A stretch of 64,000 nucleotides of DNA from Burkholderiales bacterium. Its GTDB lineage: Bacteria; Pseudomonadota; Gammaproteobacteria; Burkholderiales; Burkholderiaceae_C. The first letter of the stretch is position 1. Each line of letters starts with the position of its first letter. The notes under the pieces are model-generated. The model was given only the letters and a program-made list of their open reading frames with translations, made no database searches and was not told the DNA's origin. A program made the position numbers and the translations under genes. This document shows, piece by piece, positions 30,078 through 44,862 of the stretch. The DNA lies in assembly GCA_016213205.1 (NCBI GenBank), contig JACRAZ010000016.1, positions 1-64,000 of the forward strand, given 5' to 3'.

Positions 30078-31250
30078 TCAGGCGCCGAACAGCGCCGCCA
30101 GCCGCTGCACGGCGGCCTCGGAGGCGGCGCGGTCGGGGTGCAGGGCCTCGCGGCCGTAGTCCTGCGGGTCCTGCGCCTGCACCACCAGGCCATCGCGCCG
30201 CGGCACCATCACCACGTTGTGGCCACGGTAGATCAGCGCGTAGGTCACCTCGGGCTGCGGAATCAGGCGCGCCGTCTGGCCGCGAATGGGCACCAGGCTG
30301 TCGTCCCGGCACAGCGCGCGGGCGCCGTAGCCGGTGGCATTGACCACCGTGCGTTCGCGCAGGCCCGTCAGCTCGCGCAGGTGATCGAAGCGCCGCGTGG
30401 TGATCTCGCCACCCTCGCGCAGGAAGTCGTCGTACAACAGGCGGCTGTAGGCCGGCAGGTTGAACACGAACTGGCCGAAGCGCCGCACATGCGCGGCGCG
30501 GAACGGGTGCTCGCCGGGCTCGAGCAGGCGTGATCGAGGGCGCAGGTCTGCGAGGCGGCCTTCGAGCTCGGCGTAGTCGGGTTCCGGGTCCGACCCGGGG
30601 GGTGCCGGCAAGGGCTGGTCGAACGGCAGGTCCGATGCGGTGTAGCCCTCGATCCACTGCACCGGATCACCCGGCAGCCCGAGCAGTTGCTGGAACATCC
30701 GGTGTGAAAAGCGCGCGGCCTGTTCCCAGCCGTGCACCCAGGCCGGGCTTGCGTGCTCGGCGGTGCACAGCCTCGAATCGGGTGACCACCAGCCGGTGGC
30801 CGCCATCGACGCCGCCAGCGGTGGTCGCTCCTGCGCATAGATGCGCACCCGCAGCCCGGCGCGCTGGGCCATGCGCGCCGTGGTCAGGCCGATGGCGCCG
30901 CAGCCCACCACCGCGATCCGGCGCTCGCCGGTGGCCAGGATCAGCGGCAGAGCGCGTTGCGCCCAGCCCCAGGAGAGCGACCAGCCGCTGCCGCCGTGGC
31001 CGTAGTGGTGAACGATGGTGTGGCGGCCCAGGCGCTGCGCCTCCAGGCGCGGCCCCTGGGCCCGGAAGGGGCGGGTGCACACGGCGATGTCGATCAGGCG
31101 GTCGGGCCGCGCGAGCACCGGCGCCAGTGCGGGCCGCCGTACCCACGCCGGCTGTGACGTCTCGGCCGTGGGGCTGCCCGGCGGCGCGGCACTGGCAGCA
31201 CCGACCAGCGTTGCACCGGCCTGGCCCAGGAAGTGGCGGCGAGTCAGCAT
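30078..31250 (-). CDS. FAD-dependent oxidoreductase (D-amino acid oxidase-like)
   Basis: This 390-aa protein has an N-terminal Tat-like signal (MLTRRHFLGQAGATLVGAA). A DAO-family fold follows: the dinucleotide motif RRIAVVGCGAIGLTTARMAQRAG begins near residue 113, an unusually late position. Further marks are FSHRMFQQLLGLPGDPVQWIEGY, NLPAYSRLLYDDFLREGGEI, VVNATGYGAR and VPIRGQTARLIP. D-amino-acid oxidases and related enzymes oxidise amines to imino acids with release of H2O2. The leading 110 residues contain a segment (GHGGSGWSLSWGWAQRAL) that in standard DAO proteins sits at the C-terminus and binds FAD. The protein therefore looks circularly rearranged or has an extra copy. Confidence 0.8.
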   Translation of the reverse strand: MLTRRHFLGQAGATLVGAASAAPPGSPTAETSQPAWVRRPALAPVLARPDRLIDIAVCTRPFRAQGPRLEAQRLGRHTIVHHYGHGGSGWSLSWGWAQRALPLILATGERRIAVVGCGAIGLTTARMAQRAGLRVRIYAQERPPLAASMAATGWWSPDSRLCTAEHASPAWVHGWEQAARFSHRMFQQLLGLPGDPVQWIEGYTASDLPFDQPLPAPPGSDPEPDYAELEGRLADLRPRSRLLEPGEHPFRAAHVRRFGQFVFNLPAYSRLLYDDFLREGGEITTRRFDHLRELTGLRERTVVNATGYGARALCRDDSLVPIRGQTARLIPQPEVTYALIYRGHNVVMVPRRDGLVVQAQDPQDYGREALHPDRAASEAAVQRLAALFGA

Positions 31251-31300
31251 GGGGTCGTGGTCGGTCAATGGACAATCATTTGAAGCGTTAGCGTCTTGGC

Positions 31301-33445
<2,145 letters not shown>

Positions 33446-33799
33446 GCGTGGCCCCCCGTCACTTGCGCGCGATAACTCGCATCCACATCAAGAAGAACAG
33501 TTAAGTCCATGATTGGAAACGAGTTTTCAAACTGTCCCCGACTTCTGTGGATAACTTTGTGGGAAAACTGGCGACCGTCGCGCTAAGTGCTTGATCTGCC
33601 GACCTTCAGGCTGATTTGCTCAATCCTGCAGCAGCAGCGGAAATCTGTTCCAAATCAATGGCTTGGCACGAATTTGCGCAATTTCTCATGGTGCATTGCA
33701 CAGTGAGGGCGGGCGCTTTGCCGTGATCGCGAGTTTGGGGATAAGTCAAGCCCTGAGCGCTCACTCACCCCTTGCGGGCACCCCAAAAAGATATGCGGG
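33446..33799. other. 354-bp AT-richer intergenic region between hemE and priA with DnaA-box-like sites
   Basis: This is the only gene-free stretch above 300 bases. It is clearly poorer in G+C than the rest of the window. It holds a perfect DnaA-box consensus in reverse orientation (TGTGGATAA, 33546-33554), a degenerate copy 12 bases on (TGTGGGAAA, 33558-33566) and a one-mismatch copy (TGGGGATAA, 33736-33744). It also contains the presumed hemE terminator. No ORF or RNA gene was recognised. It probably carries the priA promoter, possibly DnaA-responsive. Confidence 0.6.
33546..33554 (-). promoter_or_regulatory. Perfect DnaA box
   Basis: The reverse complement of TGTGGATAA is TTATCCACA, the high-affinity DnaA box. 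It lies about 100 bases upstream of the priA start, within the AT-rich gap. A degenerate neighbour follows at 33558-33566 in the same orientation. Confidence 0.6.
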
Positions 33800-33808
33800 T
33801 CAACCCGC
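33784..33808 (-). terminator. Probable terminator overlapping the hemE stop codon
   Basis: On the transcribed strand, GCGGG-TTGA-CCCGC is followed by ATATCTTTTT. The hairpin includes the hemE stop codon itself in its loop. The stem is short (5-6 bp), but the T-rich tail is good. Confidence 0.5.
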
Positions 33809-34891
33809 TTGTCGCAGGCTGCGCGAGTGGGCATGCACGGTCTCGACCAGGGCCTGCACATGTTCTGGCGGCGTGTGCTGGTTGATGCCGTGGCCCAGAT
33901 TGAAGATGTGGCCACCCAGGCGCCCATCGGCCCGGCGGGGCGACCCGAAGCTGTCGAGCACGGCCCGCGCTTCGGCCGCCACGGCCTCGGGCGAGGCAAA
34001 CAGCACCATCGGGTCGAGGTTGCCTTGCAGGGCCACACGGTCGTCCACGCGCCGCCGGGCCTGGCCGAGGTCGCAGGTCCAGTCGAGCCCGACCACGTCG
34101 GCACCGGTGGCGGCGATCTGCTCGAGCCAGAGCCCACCACCCTTGGTGAACACGATGCAGGGCACGCGCTGGCCGCCGGCCTCGCGCTGCAGTTGCGAGA
34201 CCACGCGCTGCGTGTAGGCCAGGCTGAACTGCGCGAAGGCCCGGTGCTCGAGCACGCCGCCCCAGGAGTCGAACAGCATCACCGCCTGGGCGCCAGCGTC
34301 GATCTGGGCGTTCAAGTAAGCGGCCACGGCATCGGCATTGATCTGCAGGATGCGGTGCATCAGGTCGGGCCGGCTGTACAGCATGGTCTTGACCAGGCGG
34401 TAGTCGTCCGAGCCCGCGCCTTCCACCATGTAGCAGGCCAGGGTCCAGGGGCTGCCAGAGAAGCCGATCAGCGGCACGCGGCCGTTGAGCGCCTTGCGGA
34501 TGGAGCGGACGGCGTCGAACACATAACGCAGCTTGTCCATGTCGGGCACCTGCAGCGCGGCGACCGCGGCCTCGTCGCGCAGCGGGCGCGCAAAACGCGG
34601 GCCCTCGCCGGCGGCGAACGACAGGCCCAGGCCCATGGCATCGGGCACGGTGAGGATGTCGGAGAACAGGATCGCCGCATCGAGCGCATAACGCTCCAGC
34701 GGCTGCAGGGTGACTTCGGTGGCGAAGTCGGGCTGCGTGGCCAGGCCCATGAAGCTGCCGGCCCGGGCACGCGTGGCGTTGTACTCGGGCAGGTAGCGCC
34801 CGGCCTGGCGCATCAGCCACAGCGGGGTGTAGTCGGTGGACTGGCGCAGGCAGGCGCGCAGGAAGGTGTCATTCAGGAGCGGTGCGACCAT
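33800..34891 (-). CDS. hemE: Uroporphyrinogen decarboxylase
   Basis: This 363-aa protein has the normal HemE length. The signature [19 protein letters not shown] (Arg-x-Ala-Gly-Arg that binds substrate carboxylates) is near residue 24. [19 protein letters not shown] supplies the catalytic Asp, and the conserved [27 protein letters not shown] and [19 protein letters not shown] follow. It decarboxylates the four acetate side chains of uroporphyrinogen III to coproporphyrinogen III in haem synthesis. Start ATG 34891 gives the conserved N-terminus. Confidence 0.96.
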   Translation of the reverse strand: MVAPLLNDTFLRACLRQSTDYTPLWLMRQAGRYLPEYNATRARAGSFMGLATQPDFATEVTLQPLERYALDAAILFSDILTVPDAMGLGLSFAAGEGPRFARPLRDEAAVAALQVPDMDKLRYVFDAVRSIRKALNGRVPLIGFSGSPWTLACYMVEGAGSDDYRLVKTMLYSRPDLMHRILQINADAVAAYLNAQIDAGAQAVMLFDSWGGVLEHRAFAQFSLAYTQRVVSQLQREAGGQRVPCIVFTKGGGLWLEQIAATGADVVGLDWTCDLGQARRRVDDRVALQGNLDPMVLFASPEAVAAEARAVLDSFGSPRRADGRLGGHIFNLGHGINQHTPPEHVQALVETVHAHSRSLRQAG

Positions 34892-34931
34892 CGGCGGATT
34901 ATCGCGCCGGCAACACGGTGCCGGCCTGCGC

Positions 34932-35765
34932 TCACCCGGCGCGTCGCAGCGGCGTGGGCTGGGGGTGCGCCGTGCCGTGCAGCCAGGCCTGCATCAGCGG
35001 CGCGCCGCCGGCGGGCTGGGCCCAGTCGAACAGCAGCTCCGGCGGCACCACGCGTGTGCCGGGTGGCGCGTGCGGCAGCTCGGCCGCCAGCGCCACGACG
35101 AAGGCCGCCACCTGCGTCGCGCGCAAGGGCTGGTCGCGCTGCGGCACCATCCAGTGCAGCTGCGACAGCAGCGCGCGCGACAGGCCGGTGAGCCACCGCG
35201 CCGCCCAGCCCAGGCGCGCATCGGTGGTGGGGCGCGCACCGGCTTCCGCGCGTGCCGGGCGCACCACCACGAAGTGCTCGAAGCCCAGCGCGGCAATGGC
35301 CTGTTCGTCCAGCGTGGCGAGCCCGGCTTTCAGGGCCTGCGGCAGCAAGGCCGGCGCGTGTGGCATCACCAGCACGAGGTGGCGCACACCCTCGCGCTGC
35401 AGCCACGACGCGAGCGCGGGCAGTTGCGCGGGCTGCGGGCGCAGGAAGGCCGCCTCGCGCCCGTGGTGCGAGCGCTCGCGGTCGAACACCACCAGGGCGC
35501 TGCGGGCCGGTGGCGACAGCCGGGCATGGTCGGCCGGCGGCATCGAGGCCTGCTGGGCCACCAGGCCGCGCAGGGCCACTTCGACCGGCTGGGTCACCAG
35601 CGCCGTCACGCGTGCCCAGGGGCCGTTGCCGAGCGCGCGCTCGAGCACTGCCGAGCCCAGCGGGCCGGCACCGCCGGCCACCACCAGGTGCTGCGCCGCC
35701 GTGGCGCGCGGCGCGGGCGGCACGCGCCGCGCGCCGTTTTGCAGCGCGTGCTTGAGCAAGGACAT
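34932..35765 (-). CDS. Rossmann-fold (NAD(P)-binding epimerase-like) protein
   Basis: This 277-aa protein has an N-terminal nucleotide-binding pattern [21 protein letters not shown] (about 25-45), where the Gly-Gly-x-Gly-x-x-Gly resembles extended/atypical short-chain dehydrogenases and NmrA-like proteins. Downstream it carries [23 protein letters not shown] and [15 protein letters not shown], then a helical C-terminal half. No Tyr-x3-Lys catalytic pair was seen, so it may bind a nucleotide without acting as a classical SDR. It is 40 bases upstream of hemE on the same strand and could be co-transcribed. Function unknown. Confidence 0.7.
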   Translation of the reverse strand: MSLLKHALQNGARRVPPAPRATAAQHLVVAGGAGPLGSAVLERALGNGPWARVTALVTQPVEVALRGLVAQQASMPPADHARLSPPARSALVVFDRERSHHGREAAFLRPQPAQLPALASWLQREGVRHLVLVMPHAPALLPQALKAGLATLDEQAIAALGFEHFVVVRPARAEAGARPTTDARLGWAARWLTGLSRALLSQLHWMVPQRDQPLRATQVAAFVVALAAELPHAPPGTRVVPPELLFDWAQPAGGAPLMQAWLHGTAHPQPTPLRRAG

Positions 35766-35852
35766 GGACGCACTGTAGCCGCCGGGCTTGAAAGCAGGCA
35801 GGCCTCCCCCATCTTCGGGCGGCGGGATCATCCGCACCCACCGGAGTAGCAG

Positions 35853-36464
35853 ATGCAAGCGGCTCGTTCACTGGTTTCGATCGCGGTTGTCGGCGCAGCG
35901 GTTTCGCTCTCGGGCTGCGGCTACAACGACTTCCAGCGTCTGGACGAACAGGTCAAGGCCGGCTGGTCCGAGGTGCTGAACCAGTACCAGCGCCGGGCCG
36001 ATCTGGTGCCCAACCTGGTGGCCACGGTCAAGGGCGAGGCCGGCTTCGAGCAGGAAACCCTGACCAAGGTGATCGAGGCCCGCGCCAAGGCCACCAGCAT
36101 CCAGGCCACGCCTGAGCTGATCAACAACCCCGAGGCCTTCCAGAAGTTCCAGGCCGCGCAGGGTGAGCTCACCGGCGCGCTGAGCCGCCTGATGGTGGTG
36201 AGCGAGCGCTACCCCACCTTGCAGGCCAACCAGGGCTTCCGCGATCTGCGGGTGCAGCTCGAAGGCACCGAGAACCGCATCACCGTGGCGCGCAACCGCT
36301 ACATCAAGGCGGTGCAGGAGTACAACGTGCTCACCCGCAGCTTCCCGACCAACCTGACGGCCATGGCCTTCAGCTACCAGGTCAAGCCCAGCTTCACGGT
36401 CCAGAACGAAGCCGCGATCAGCGCACCGCCCACCGTCAGCTTCGACAAGCCGGCCAGCAAGTGA
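35853..36464 (+). CDS. lemA: LemA family lipoprotein
   Basis: This 203-aa protein has a lipoprotein-type signal (lipobox LSGC, Cys22) and the LemA core: FQRLDEQVKAGWSEVLNQYQRRADLVPNLVATVKGEAGFEQETL, LSRLMVVSERYPTLQANQGFRDLRVQLEGTENRI and ARNRYIKAVQEYN. It is largely helical, with the N-terminus membrane-anchored and the bulk in the periplasm. LemA genes typically precede TPM-domain genes, as here. It overlaps the next gene by four bases (GTGA). The GGAG ribosome site is at 35842. Confidence 0.93.
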   Translation: MQAARSLVSIAVVGAAVSLSGCGYNDFQRLDEQVKAGWSEVLNQYQRRADLVPNLVATVKGEAGFEQETLTKVIEARAKATSIQATPELINNPEAFQKFQAAQGELTGALSRLMVVSERYPTLQANQGFRDLRVQLEGTENRITVARNRYIKAVQEYNVLTRSFPTNLTAMAFSYQVKPSFTVQNEAAISAPPTVSFDKPASK

Positions 36465-37354
36465 AAGCCTTCCTCGCGCTGGTGGCCCTGCTGCTGTTCG
36501 GCGGCGTGGCCCGTGCGCAGGACGTGCAGCCGGTGCCGCCGCTCGACGCGCGGGTGGTCGACACGATCGGCTTGCTCAGCAGTGCGCAACGTGCCGCGCT
36601 GGAGGGCCAGCTCGCGGCCTTCGAGGCCCAGGACGGCCCGCAGATCGTGGTGCTGCTGGTGGCCAGCACCCAGCCCGAGGACATTGCAAGTTATGCGCAG
36701 CGGGTGGCGGACGCCTGGAAGATCGGCCGCCGCGAGGTGGGCGATGGGTTGCTGCTGGTGGTGGCCAAGAACGATCGGCGCGTCCGCATCGAGGTGGCCA
36801 AGGCGCTGGAAGGCGCGGTGCCGGATCTTGCGGCGCGCCAGATCATCGAGCGCACGATCACCCCCGCCTTCAAGCAGAACGATTTCGCCGGCGGCCTGCA
36901 GGCCGGGGTCGACGCGCTGATCACCCGCATCCGCGGCGAACACCTGCCGGCACCGGCGCCGCGCGGCACCGCTGACGGCGGGGGTGTGGGCGGATTCGAC
37001 TGGGACACGCTGGCCTTGTTCTTCTTCGTCGGGGTGCCGGTGGCCGGCGCCCTGCTCACGGGCCTGCTGGGCCGCAAGCTCGGCTCGCTGGCCACCGCGG
37101 CAGGTACCGGCGCGCTGGCCTGGGCGGTGAGCACGAGCCTGCTGCTGGCCGGGTTGGCGGGCGTGGTCGCGCTGGTGCTGGTGGGCCTGCTGGGCATCGG
37201 TGCGGCCGGCCGGCGTGGCGGTTTCGGTCACGGCGGCGGCGGCGTGCCGGTGATCTGGGGCGGCGGTGGCGGCGACAGCGGCGGCGACGGCGGGGGTTTT
37301 TCGTCCGGCGGCGGTGGTGACTTCGGCGGTGGCGGTGCTTCGGGAGATTGGTGA
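36461..37354 (+). CDS. TPM-domain (YgcG-type) membrane protein
   Basis: This 297-aa protein starts with GTG overlapping the lemA stop. It has a signal peptide (MKAFLALVALLLFGGVARA) and a TPM domain (about 28-160): RVVDTIGLLSSAQRAALEGQLAAFEAQDGPQIVVLLV, then KIGRREVGDGLLLVVAKNDRRVRIEVAKALEGAVPD and FAGGLQAGVDALI. Two or three membrane helices follow (about 182-250), and the tail is a Gly/Ser repeat of about 45 residues ending ASGDW. This layout is that of YgcG-like proteins with unknown envelope roles, linked elsewhere to photosystem II repair phosphatases. Confidence 0.9.
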   Translation: MKAFLALVALLLFGGVARAQDVQPVPPLDARVVDTIGLLSSAQRAALEGQLAAFEAQDGPQIVVLLVASTQPEDIASYAQRVADAWKIGRREVGDGLLLVVAKNDRRVRIEVAKALEGAVPDLAARQIIERTITPAFKQNDFAGGLQAGVDALITRIRGEHLPAPAPRGTADGGGVGGFDWDTLALFFFVGVPVAGALLTGLLGRKLGSLATAAGTGALAWAVSTSLLLAGLAGVVALVLVGLLGIGAAGRRGGFGHGGGGVPVIWGGGGGDSGGDGGGFSSGGGGDFGGGGASGDW

Positions 37355-37872
37355 TGCGTCGGCTCTTCGACACCCTTGGCCGCGTGCTGCGGCATCGCTG
37401 GCTCGACGAGACCGATGTTCGTCGGGCACTGCCGCAGGCGGTGATGGACCGGCTCGAAGCACGCGTGGCCGCCAGCGAGCGCCGGCACGGCGGCGAGATC
37501 CGGGTCTGCGTGGAGGCGGGTCTGCCGCTGTCCTACCTGTGGCGGGGGCTGCGCGCGCGTGACCGCGCCATCACGCTGTTCGGCAAGCTGCGCGTGTGGG
37601 ACACCGAGCACAACAGCGGCGTGCTGATCTACCTGCTGCTGGCCGAGCACGCGATCGAGATCGTGGCCGACCGGGGGCTGAACCGCCATGTGACGCCAGC
37701 GCAGTGGCAAGCCGTGCTGCAGGGCATGCAGGCGGCGTTTCGGGCGGGCCGCTACGAGCAGGGCCTGAACGAGGCCGTCGACGCGGTGGAGCGATTGCTG
37801 GTCGAGCACTTTCCGCTGGCGCCCGAGCAGGCGCGCGCCAACGAACTGCCCAACCGGCCCTGGACGGGGTGA
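37354..37872 (+). CDS. TPM-domain protein, soluble paralogue
   Basis: This 172-aa protein has its ATG overlapping the previous stop (TGATG), with GGGAG upstream. It has no signal peptide. The TPM-like core runs ALPQAVMDRLEARVAASERRHGGEIRVCVEAGLPLSYL, then WDTEHNSGVLIYLLLAEHAIEIVADRGLNRHV and a C-terminal helix FRAGRYEQGLNEAVDAVERLL. LemA, secreted TPM and cytosolic TPM in one overlapping operon is a recurring betaproteobacterial set. The function of the pair is unknown. Confidence 0.88.
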   Translation: MRRLFDTLGRVLRHRWLDETDVRRALPQAVMDRLEARVAASERRHGGEIRVCVEAGLPLSYLWRGLRARDRAITLFGKLRVWDTEHNSGVLIYLLLAEHAIEIVADRGLNRHVTPAQWQAVLQGMQAAFRAGRYEQGLNEAVDAVERLLVEHFPLAPEQARANELPNRPWTG

Positions 37873-37923
37873 GCGAACCGGGGTGGCGGTACCGGCGCGT
37901 GCTGTCCGGCTGCGCAGGCCGGC

Positions 37924-38733
37924 TCAGATCGGCTTGAAGGGCCGCTTGAGCTTTTCTTCCAGGGGCGCATGGCCCAAGGGGGGCCAGTCGAGCGCGGCCT
38001 GTGGCACCTCGGTGTCCGGCAGGTGGTCGAGCAGGTGCCGGATCAGCGCCAGGCGGCCCCGCCGCTGGTCGTTGAAGTTCACCAAGGTCCAGGGCGCATG
38101 GCTCGTGTGCGTCGCTGCCAGCATGCGGTCGCGCGCCCGGCCATAGTCGGCGTACTTCTCGCGCGCCTTCAGGTCGATGGGCGACAGCTTCCAGCGCTTG
38201 AGCGGGTCGTCGCGGCGTTCGGCGAAGCGCTCTTCCTGCAGGGCCTGGTCCACGGTGAGCCAGTACTTGAACAACAGCATGCCGTCTTCGACCAGCATCT
38301 GCTCGAACACCGGCGCCTGCTTCAGGAAGGCTTCGGCTTCGGCCTCGCTGCAGTAGCCCATCACCCGCTCGACGCCGGCGCGGTTGTACCAGCTGCGGTC
38401 GAACAGCACGATCTCGCCCGCGGCAGGCAGGTGCGGCACGTAGCGCTGGAAGTACCACTGGGTGCGTTCGCGCTCGCTGGGCTTGGGCAGCGCCACGGTG
38501 TGGCACTGGCGCGGGTTCAGCGTGTCGGCGATCGCCGAGATCACGCCGCCCTTGCCCGCGGTGTCGCGGCCTTCGATCACGACCACCAGGCGCTTGCCGG
38601 TGTGCAGCAGCCAGCGCGCCATGCGGTTGAGTTCGAGCTCCAGTTCACCCAGGCGCTCGTAGTACTCGGTCTTGCCCAGCGTGTCCGGCGCGCTGGCAGA
38701 TGCCTTCGCTTCGCGATCCTTCTTCTTGCCCAT
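37924..38733 (-). CDS. ppk2: Polyphosphate kinase 2 (PPK2) family
   Basis: This 269-aa protein carries the PPK2 kinase fold: Walker A VIEGRDTAGKGG (about 51-62), the arginine-bearing block PKPSERERTQWYFQRYVPHLP, Walker B IVLFDRSWYNRAGVERVMGY and the lid region LKYWLTVDQALQEERFAERRDDPLKRWKLSPID, then DYGRARDRMLAATHT. It phosphorylates nucleotides from polyphosphate. Length and motifs suggest a single-domain class I enzyme (NDP to NTP), though class cannot be fixed by eye. It is downstream of the ATP synthase operon on the same strand, but a terminator separates them. Confidence 0.92.
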   Translation of the reverse strand: MGKKKDREAKASASAPDTLGKTEYYERLGELELELNRMARWLLHTGKRLVVVIEGRDTAGKGGVISAIADTLNPRQCHTVALPKPSERERTQWYFQRYVPHLPAAGEIVLFDRSWYNRAGVERVMGYCSEAEAEAFLKQAPVFEQMLVEDGMLLFKYWLTVDQALQEERFAERRDDPLKRWKLSPIDLKAREKYADYGRARDRMLAATHTSHAPWTLVNFNDQRRGRLALIRHLLDHLPDTEVPQAALDWPPLGHAPLEEKLKRPFKPI

Positions 38734-38805
38734 GGGGTGCCTCGTGGTGCGACGGCTGCCACGATACGCCATCCGTGCCATCGCCGCGTCAGGACGCGGC
38801 CCAAG

Positions 38806-38831
38806 CAAAACGCCCGCACGAGGCGGGCGTT
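38806..38831 (-). terminator. Rho-independent terminator of the atp operon
   Basis: Reading leftward, AACGCCCGC pairs with GCGGGCGTT around a CTCGT loop (38809-38831), followed by TTTT. It lies about 40 bases after the atpC stop and just before ppk2. Confidence 0.85.
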
Positions 38832-38868
38832 CGTCTGGCCGGGCCCACAGGCGGGCCGAGCGCGCGGC

Positions 38869-39285
38869 TTACTTCTTGCGGAGCTTGGCGATCGCGGCGA
38901 TTTGCGCCGCCATCATCGCGAACTCGCTTTGCGCCTTCGCGAAGTCGATGTCGCTCTTCGCGTTCTTCATGGCTTCTTCGGCGAGCTTCTTCGCCTCGTT
39001 GGCCTTGGCCTCGTCGAGGTCGTGGCCGCGGATCGCGGTGTCGGCCAGGACCGTCACCGTGCCCGGCTGCACCTCGAGGATGCCGCCGGCCACGAAGACG
39101 AACTCTTCCTCGCCGTTGTCGGCCCGCTCGATGCGCACCGCGCCCGGCCGGATGCGGGTGATCAGCGGCGTGTGGCGGGGCAGGATGCCCAGCTCGCCGT
39201 TCTCGCCCGGCAGCGCGACGAACTTGGCCTCGCCCGAGAAGATGCTTTCCTCGGCGCTGACCACGTCGACATGAATCGTTGCCAT
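38869..39285 (-). CDS. atpC: ATP synthase F1 epsilon subunit
   Basis: This 138-aa protein has an N-terminal beta sandwich ([48 protein letters not shown]) and a C-terminal helical hairpin ([48 protein letters not shown]). It is part of the central stalk and inhibits hydrolysis through the C-terminal helices. It is the last gene of the atp operon and a terminator follows. Confidence 0.97.
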   Translation of the reverse strand: MATIHVDVVSAEESIFSGEAKFVALPGENGELGILPRHTPLITRIRPGAVRIERADNGEEEFVFVAGGILEVQPGTVTVLADTAIRGHDLDEAKANEAKKLAEEAMKNAKSDIDFAKAQSEFAMMAAQIAAIAKLRKK

Positions 39286-39406
39286 GCTCGATGTCCTTTA
39301 GCGTTTTGAAGCAGGTTCAGAAGGCAAGCGGTCGGGTGTCAGGCCAGGCGCGCCCCGCAGCCATGCGGCGAGGAGCGCAACGAGGCCTGGCATCCAAGTG
39401 CGCCGC

Positions 39407-41757
<2,351 letters not shown>

Positions 41758-41786
41758 GACGGTGCTCCTTGTCTAGGCGTGCGGGG

Positions 41787-43340
<1,554 letters not shown>

Positions 43341-43377
43341 AGCTTTCTCCTGCGACGGACATGGGCGTCGAGACGCA

Positions 43378-43908
43378 TCACGCCGTCAGGGCGACCTTCA
43401 TTTGTTCGAGACGGGCCTTGACCGAGGTGTCGAGCACTTCATCGCCGACCACCACGCGCACGCCGCCGATCAGCTCGGGATCGAGCTCCACACGCGCATT
43501 GAGCTTGCGCGCGAAACGCTTTTCCAGCGTTGCGACCACTTCTGCCAGCGCCGCCCCGTCGATCGGGAACGCGCTGTAGACGATGGCGTCCGAGCTGCCG
43601 GAGCGGGCATTGACCAGGGCCTTGAACTGCGCGGCGATCTCGGGCAGCGCGACCAGGCGGCCGTTCTCGATCACGACCTGCAGCAGGTTGCTGACCTGGC
43701 TGTCGAGCGGCGTCTTGGCGGCTGCCGTGACGACCGAGAACACCTGCTGCGCGGCAACCTTGGGGTTGTCGGCGAACTGGCGCAGCTCGTCGTTCGCGGC
43801 AATCTGGCCCAGCGTGGCCAGTTGCTCGGTCAGCCCTGCGGCTTGCGCGCCGGCTGCCTTGAACAAGGCCTCGGCGTACGGACGGGCGATGGTGGCGAGC
43901 TCGGCCAT
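43378..43908 (-). CDS. atpH: ATP synthase F1 delta subunit
   Basis: This 176-aa subunit caps F1 and joins it to the b-subunit stalk. The N-terminus [19 protein letters not shown] and the C-terminal [25 protein letters not shown] are typical OSCP/delta marks. It starts two bases after the atpF stop. Confidence 0.96.
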   Translation of the reverse strand: MAELATIARPYAEALFKAAGAQAAGLTEQLATLGQIAANDELRQFADNPKVAAQQVFSVVTAAAKTPLDSQVSNLLQVVIENGRLVALPEIAAQFKALVNARSGSSDAIVYSAFPIDGAALAEVVATLEKRFARKLNARVELDPELIGGVRVVVGDEVLDTSVKARLEQMKVALTA

Positions 43909-43910
43909 GA

Positions 43911-44381
43911 TCAGAGTTCCGCCTTCAGGCGGCCCAACAGCTCGGCATGCACGCTGGCGTTGACTTCGCGGCGCAGGATCGCCTCGGCGCCCTTGACGGC
44001 GAGACCGGCGACCTGTTCGCGCAGCGCTTCACGCGCCTTCACGGCTTCCTGCTCGGCTTCGGCCTTGGCGGCGGCAATGATCTTGGCGCCCTCTTCGGAC
44101 GCGCGACCCTTGGCCTCTTCGACCATCTGCTGCGCCAGGCGCTCGGCATCGGCCAGACGCTTGGCGGCGTCGTCGCGGGCGGCCGACAGCTGTTGCTCGA
44201 CCTTCTGGTTGGCTTGCTTCAGGTCTTCCTTGGCCTTGTCGGCCGCGGACAGACCCGCCTTGATCTTCTCGGCGCGCTCGTCCAGCGCGGCGACGATCGG
44301 CGGCCAGACGAACTTCATCGTGAACCAGACCAGGATCAGGAACACGATCATCTGGGCGATGAGGGTACCGTTGATGCTCAC
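43911..44381 (-). CDS. atpF: ATP synthase Fo b subunit
   Basis: This 156-aa peripheral-stalk subunit has one N-terminal membrane helix ([20 protein letters not shown]) followed by a long charged helix with Ala/Lys/Glu heptads ([36 protein letters not shown]) that dimerises. It is separated from atpE by 132 bases carrying a palindromic repeat. Confidence 0.97.
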   Translation of the reverse strand: MSINGTLIAQMIVFLILVWFTMKFVWPPIVAALDERAEKIKAGLSAADKAKEDLKQANQKVEQQLSAARDDAAKRLADAERLAQQMVEEAKGRASEEGAKIIAAAKAEAEQEAVKAREALREQVAGLAVKGAEAILRREVNASVHAELLGRLKAEL

Positions 44382-44399
44382 TTTGATGCCTCAATCACG

Positions 44400-44500
44400 T
44401 GGGTTGGACCACCCCCGGAGCGGCTGCGCCGCCTCCCCCTGCGGGGGGCACGACGCCAGCGGCCCGGCGGAGCCGGTTCCGCGGCGCCCACTGGGGGCAC
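44400..44500. repeat. Palindromic intergenic repeat between atpE and atpF
   Basis: This block runs from about CCACCCCCGGAGCGGCTGCG through a CGGCGGAGCCGGTTCCGCGG segment to a GGGGGC tail. It has several overlapping dyads (GGAGCGGCTGCGCCGCCTCC; CCCCCTGCGGGGG; GGCCCGGCGGAGCCGG). From memory, near-identical blocks are scattered in intergenic gaps of Acidovorax/Rubrivivax-type genomes. Only one copy was found in this window, so its repeat nature rests on outside knowledge. In the atp mRNA it would form hairpins between the c and b genes and could affect their relative expression. Confidence 0.5.
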
Positions 44501-44513
44501 GCACGGGCTGTGA

Positions 44514-44789
<276 letters not shown>

Positions 44790-44862
44790 TTAGAGAAGGT
44801 AGAGAGAAAGAGAGAGGTACGACTAGCGAAAGATGAACCCGAACGGCGCAAGACCCCGGGGC

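Noticed and set aside
33446-33799. Chromosome origin
   Set aside because: Only one perfect DnaA box, no dnaA/dnaN/rpmH/gyrB nearby, and no clear DNA-unwinding element. Kept only as a DnaA-site finding.
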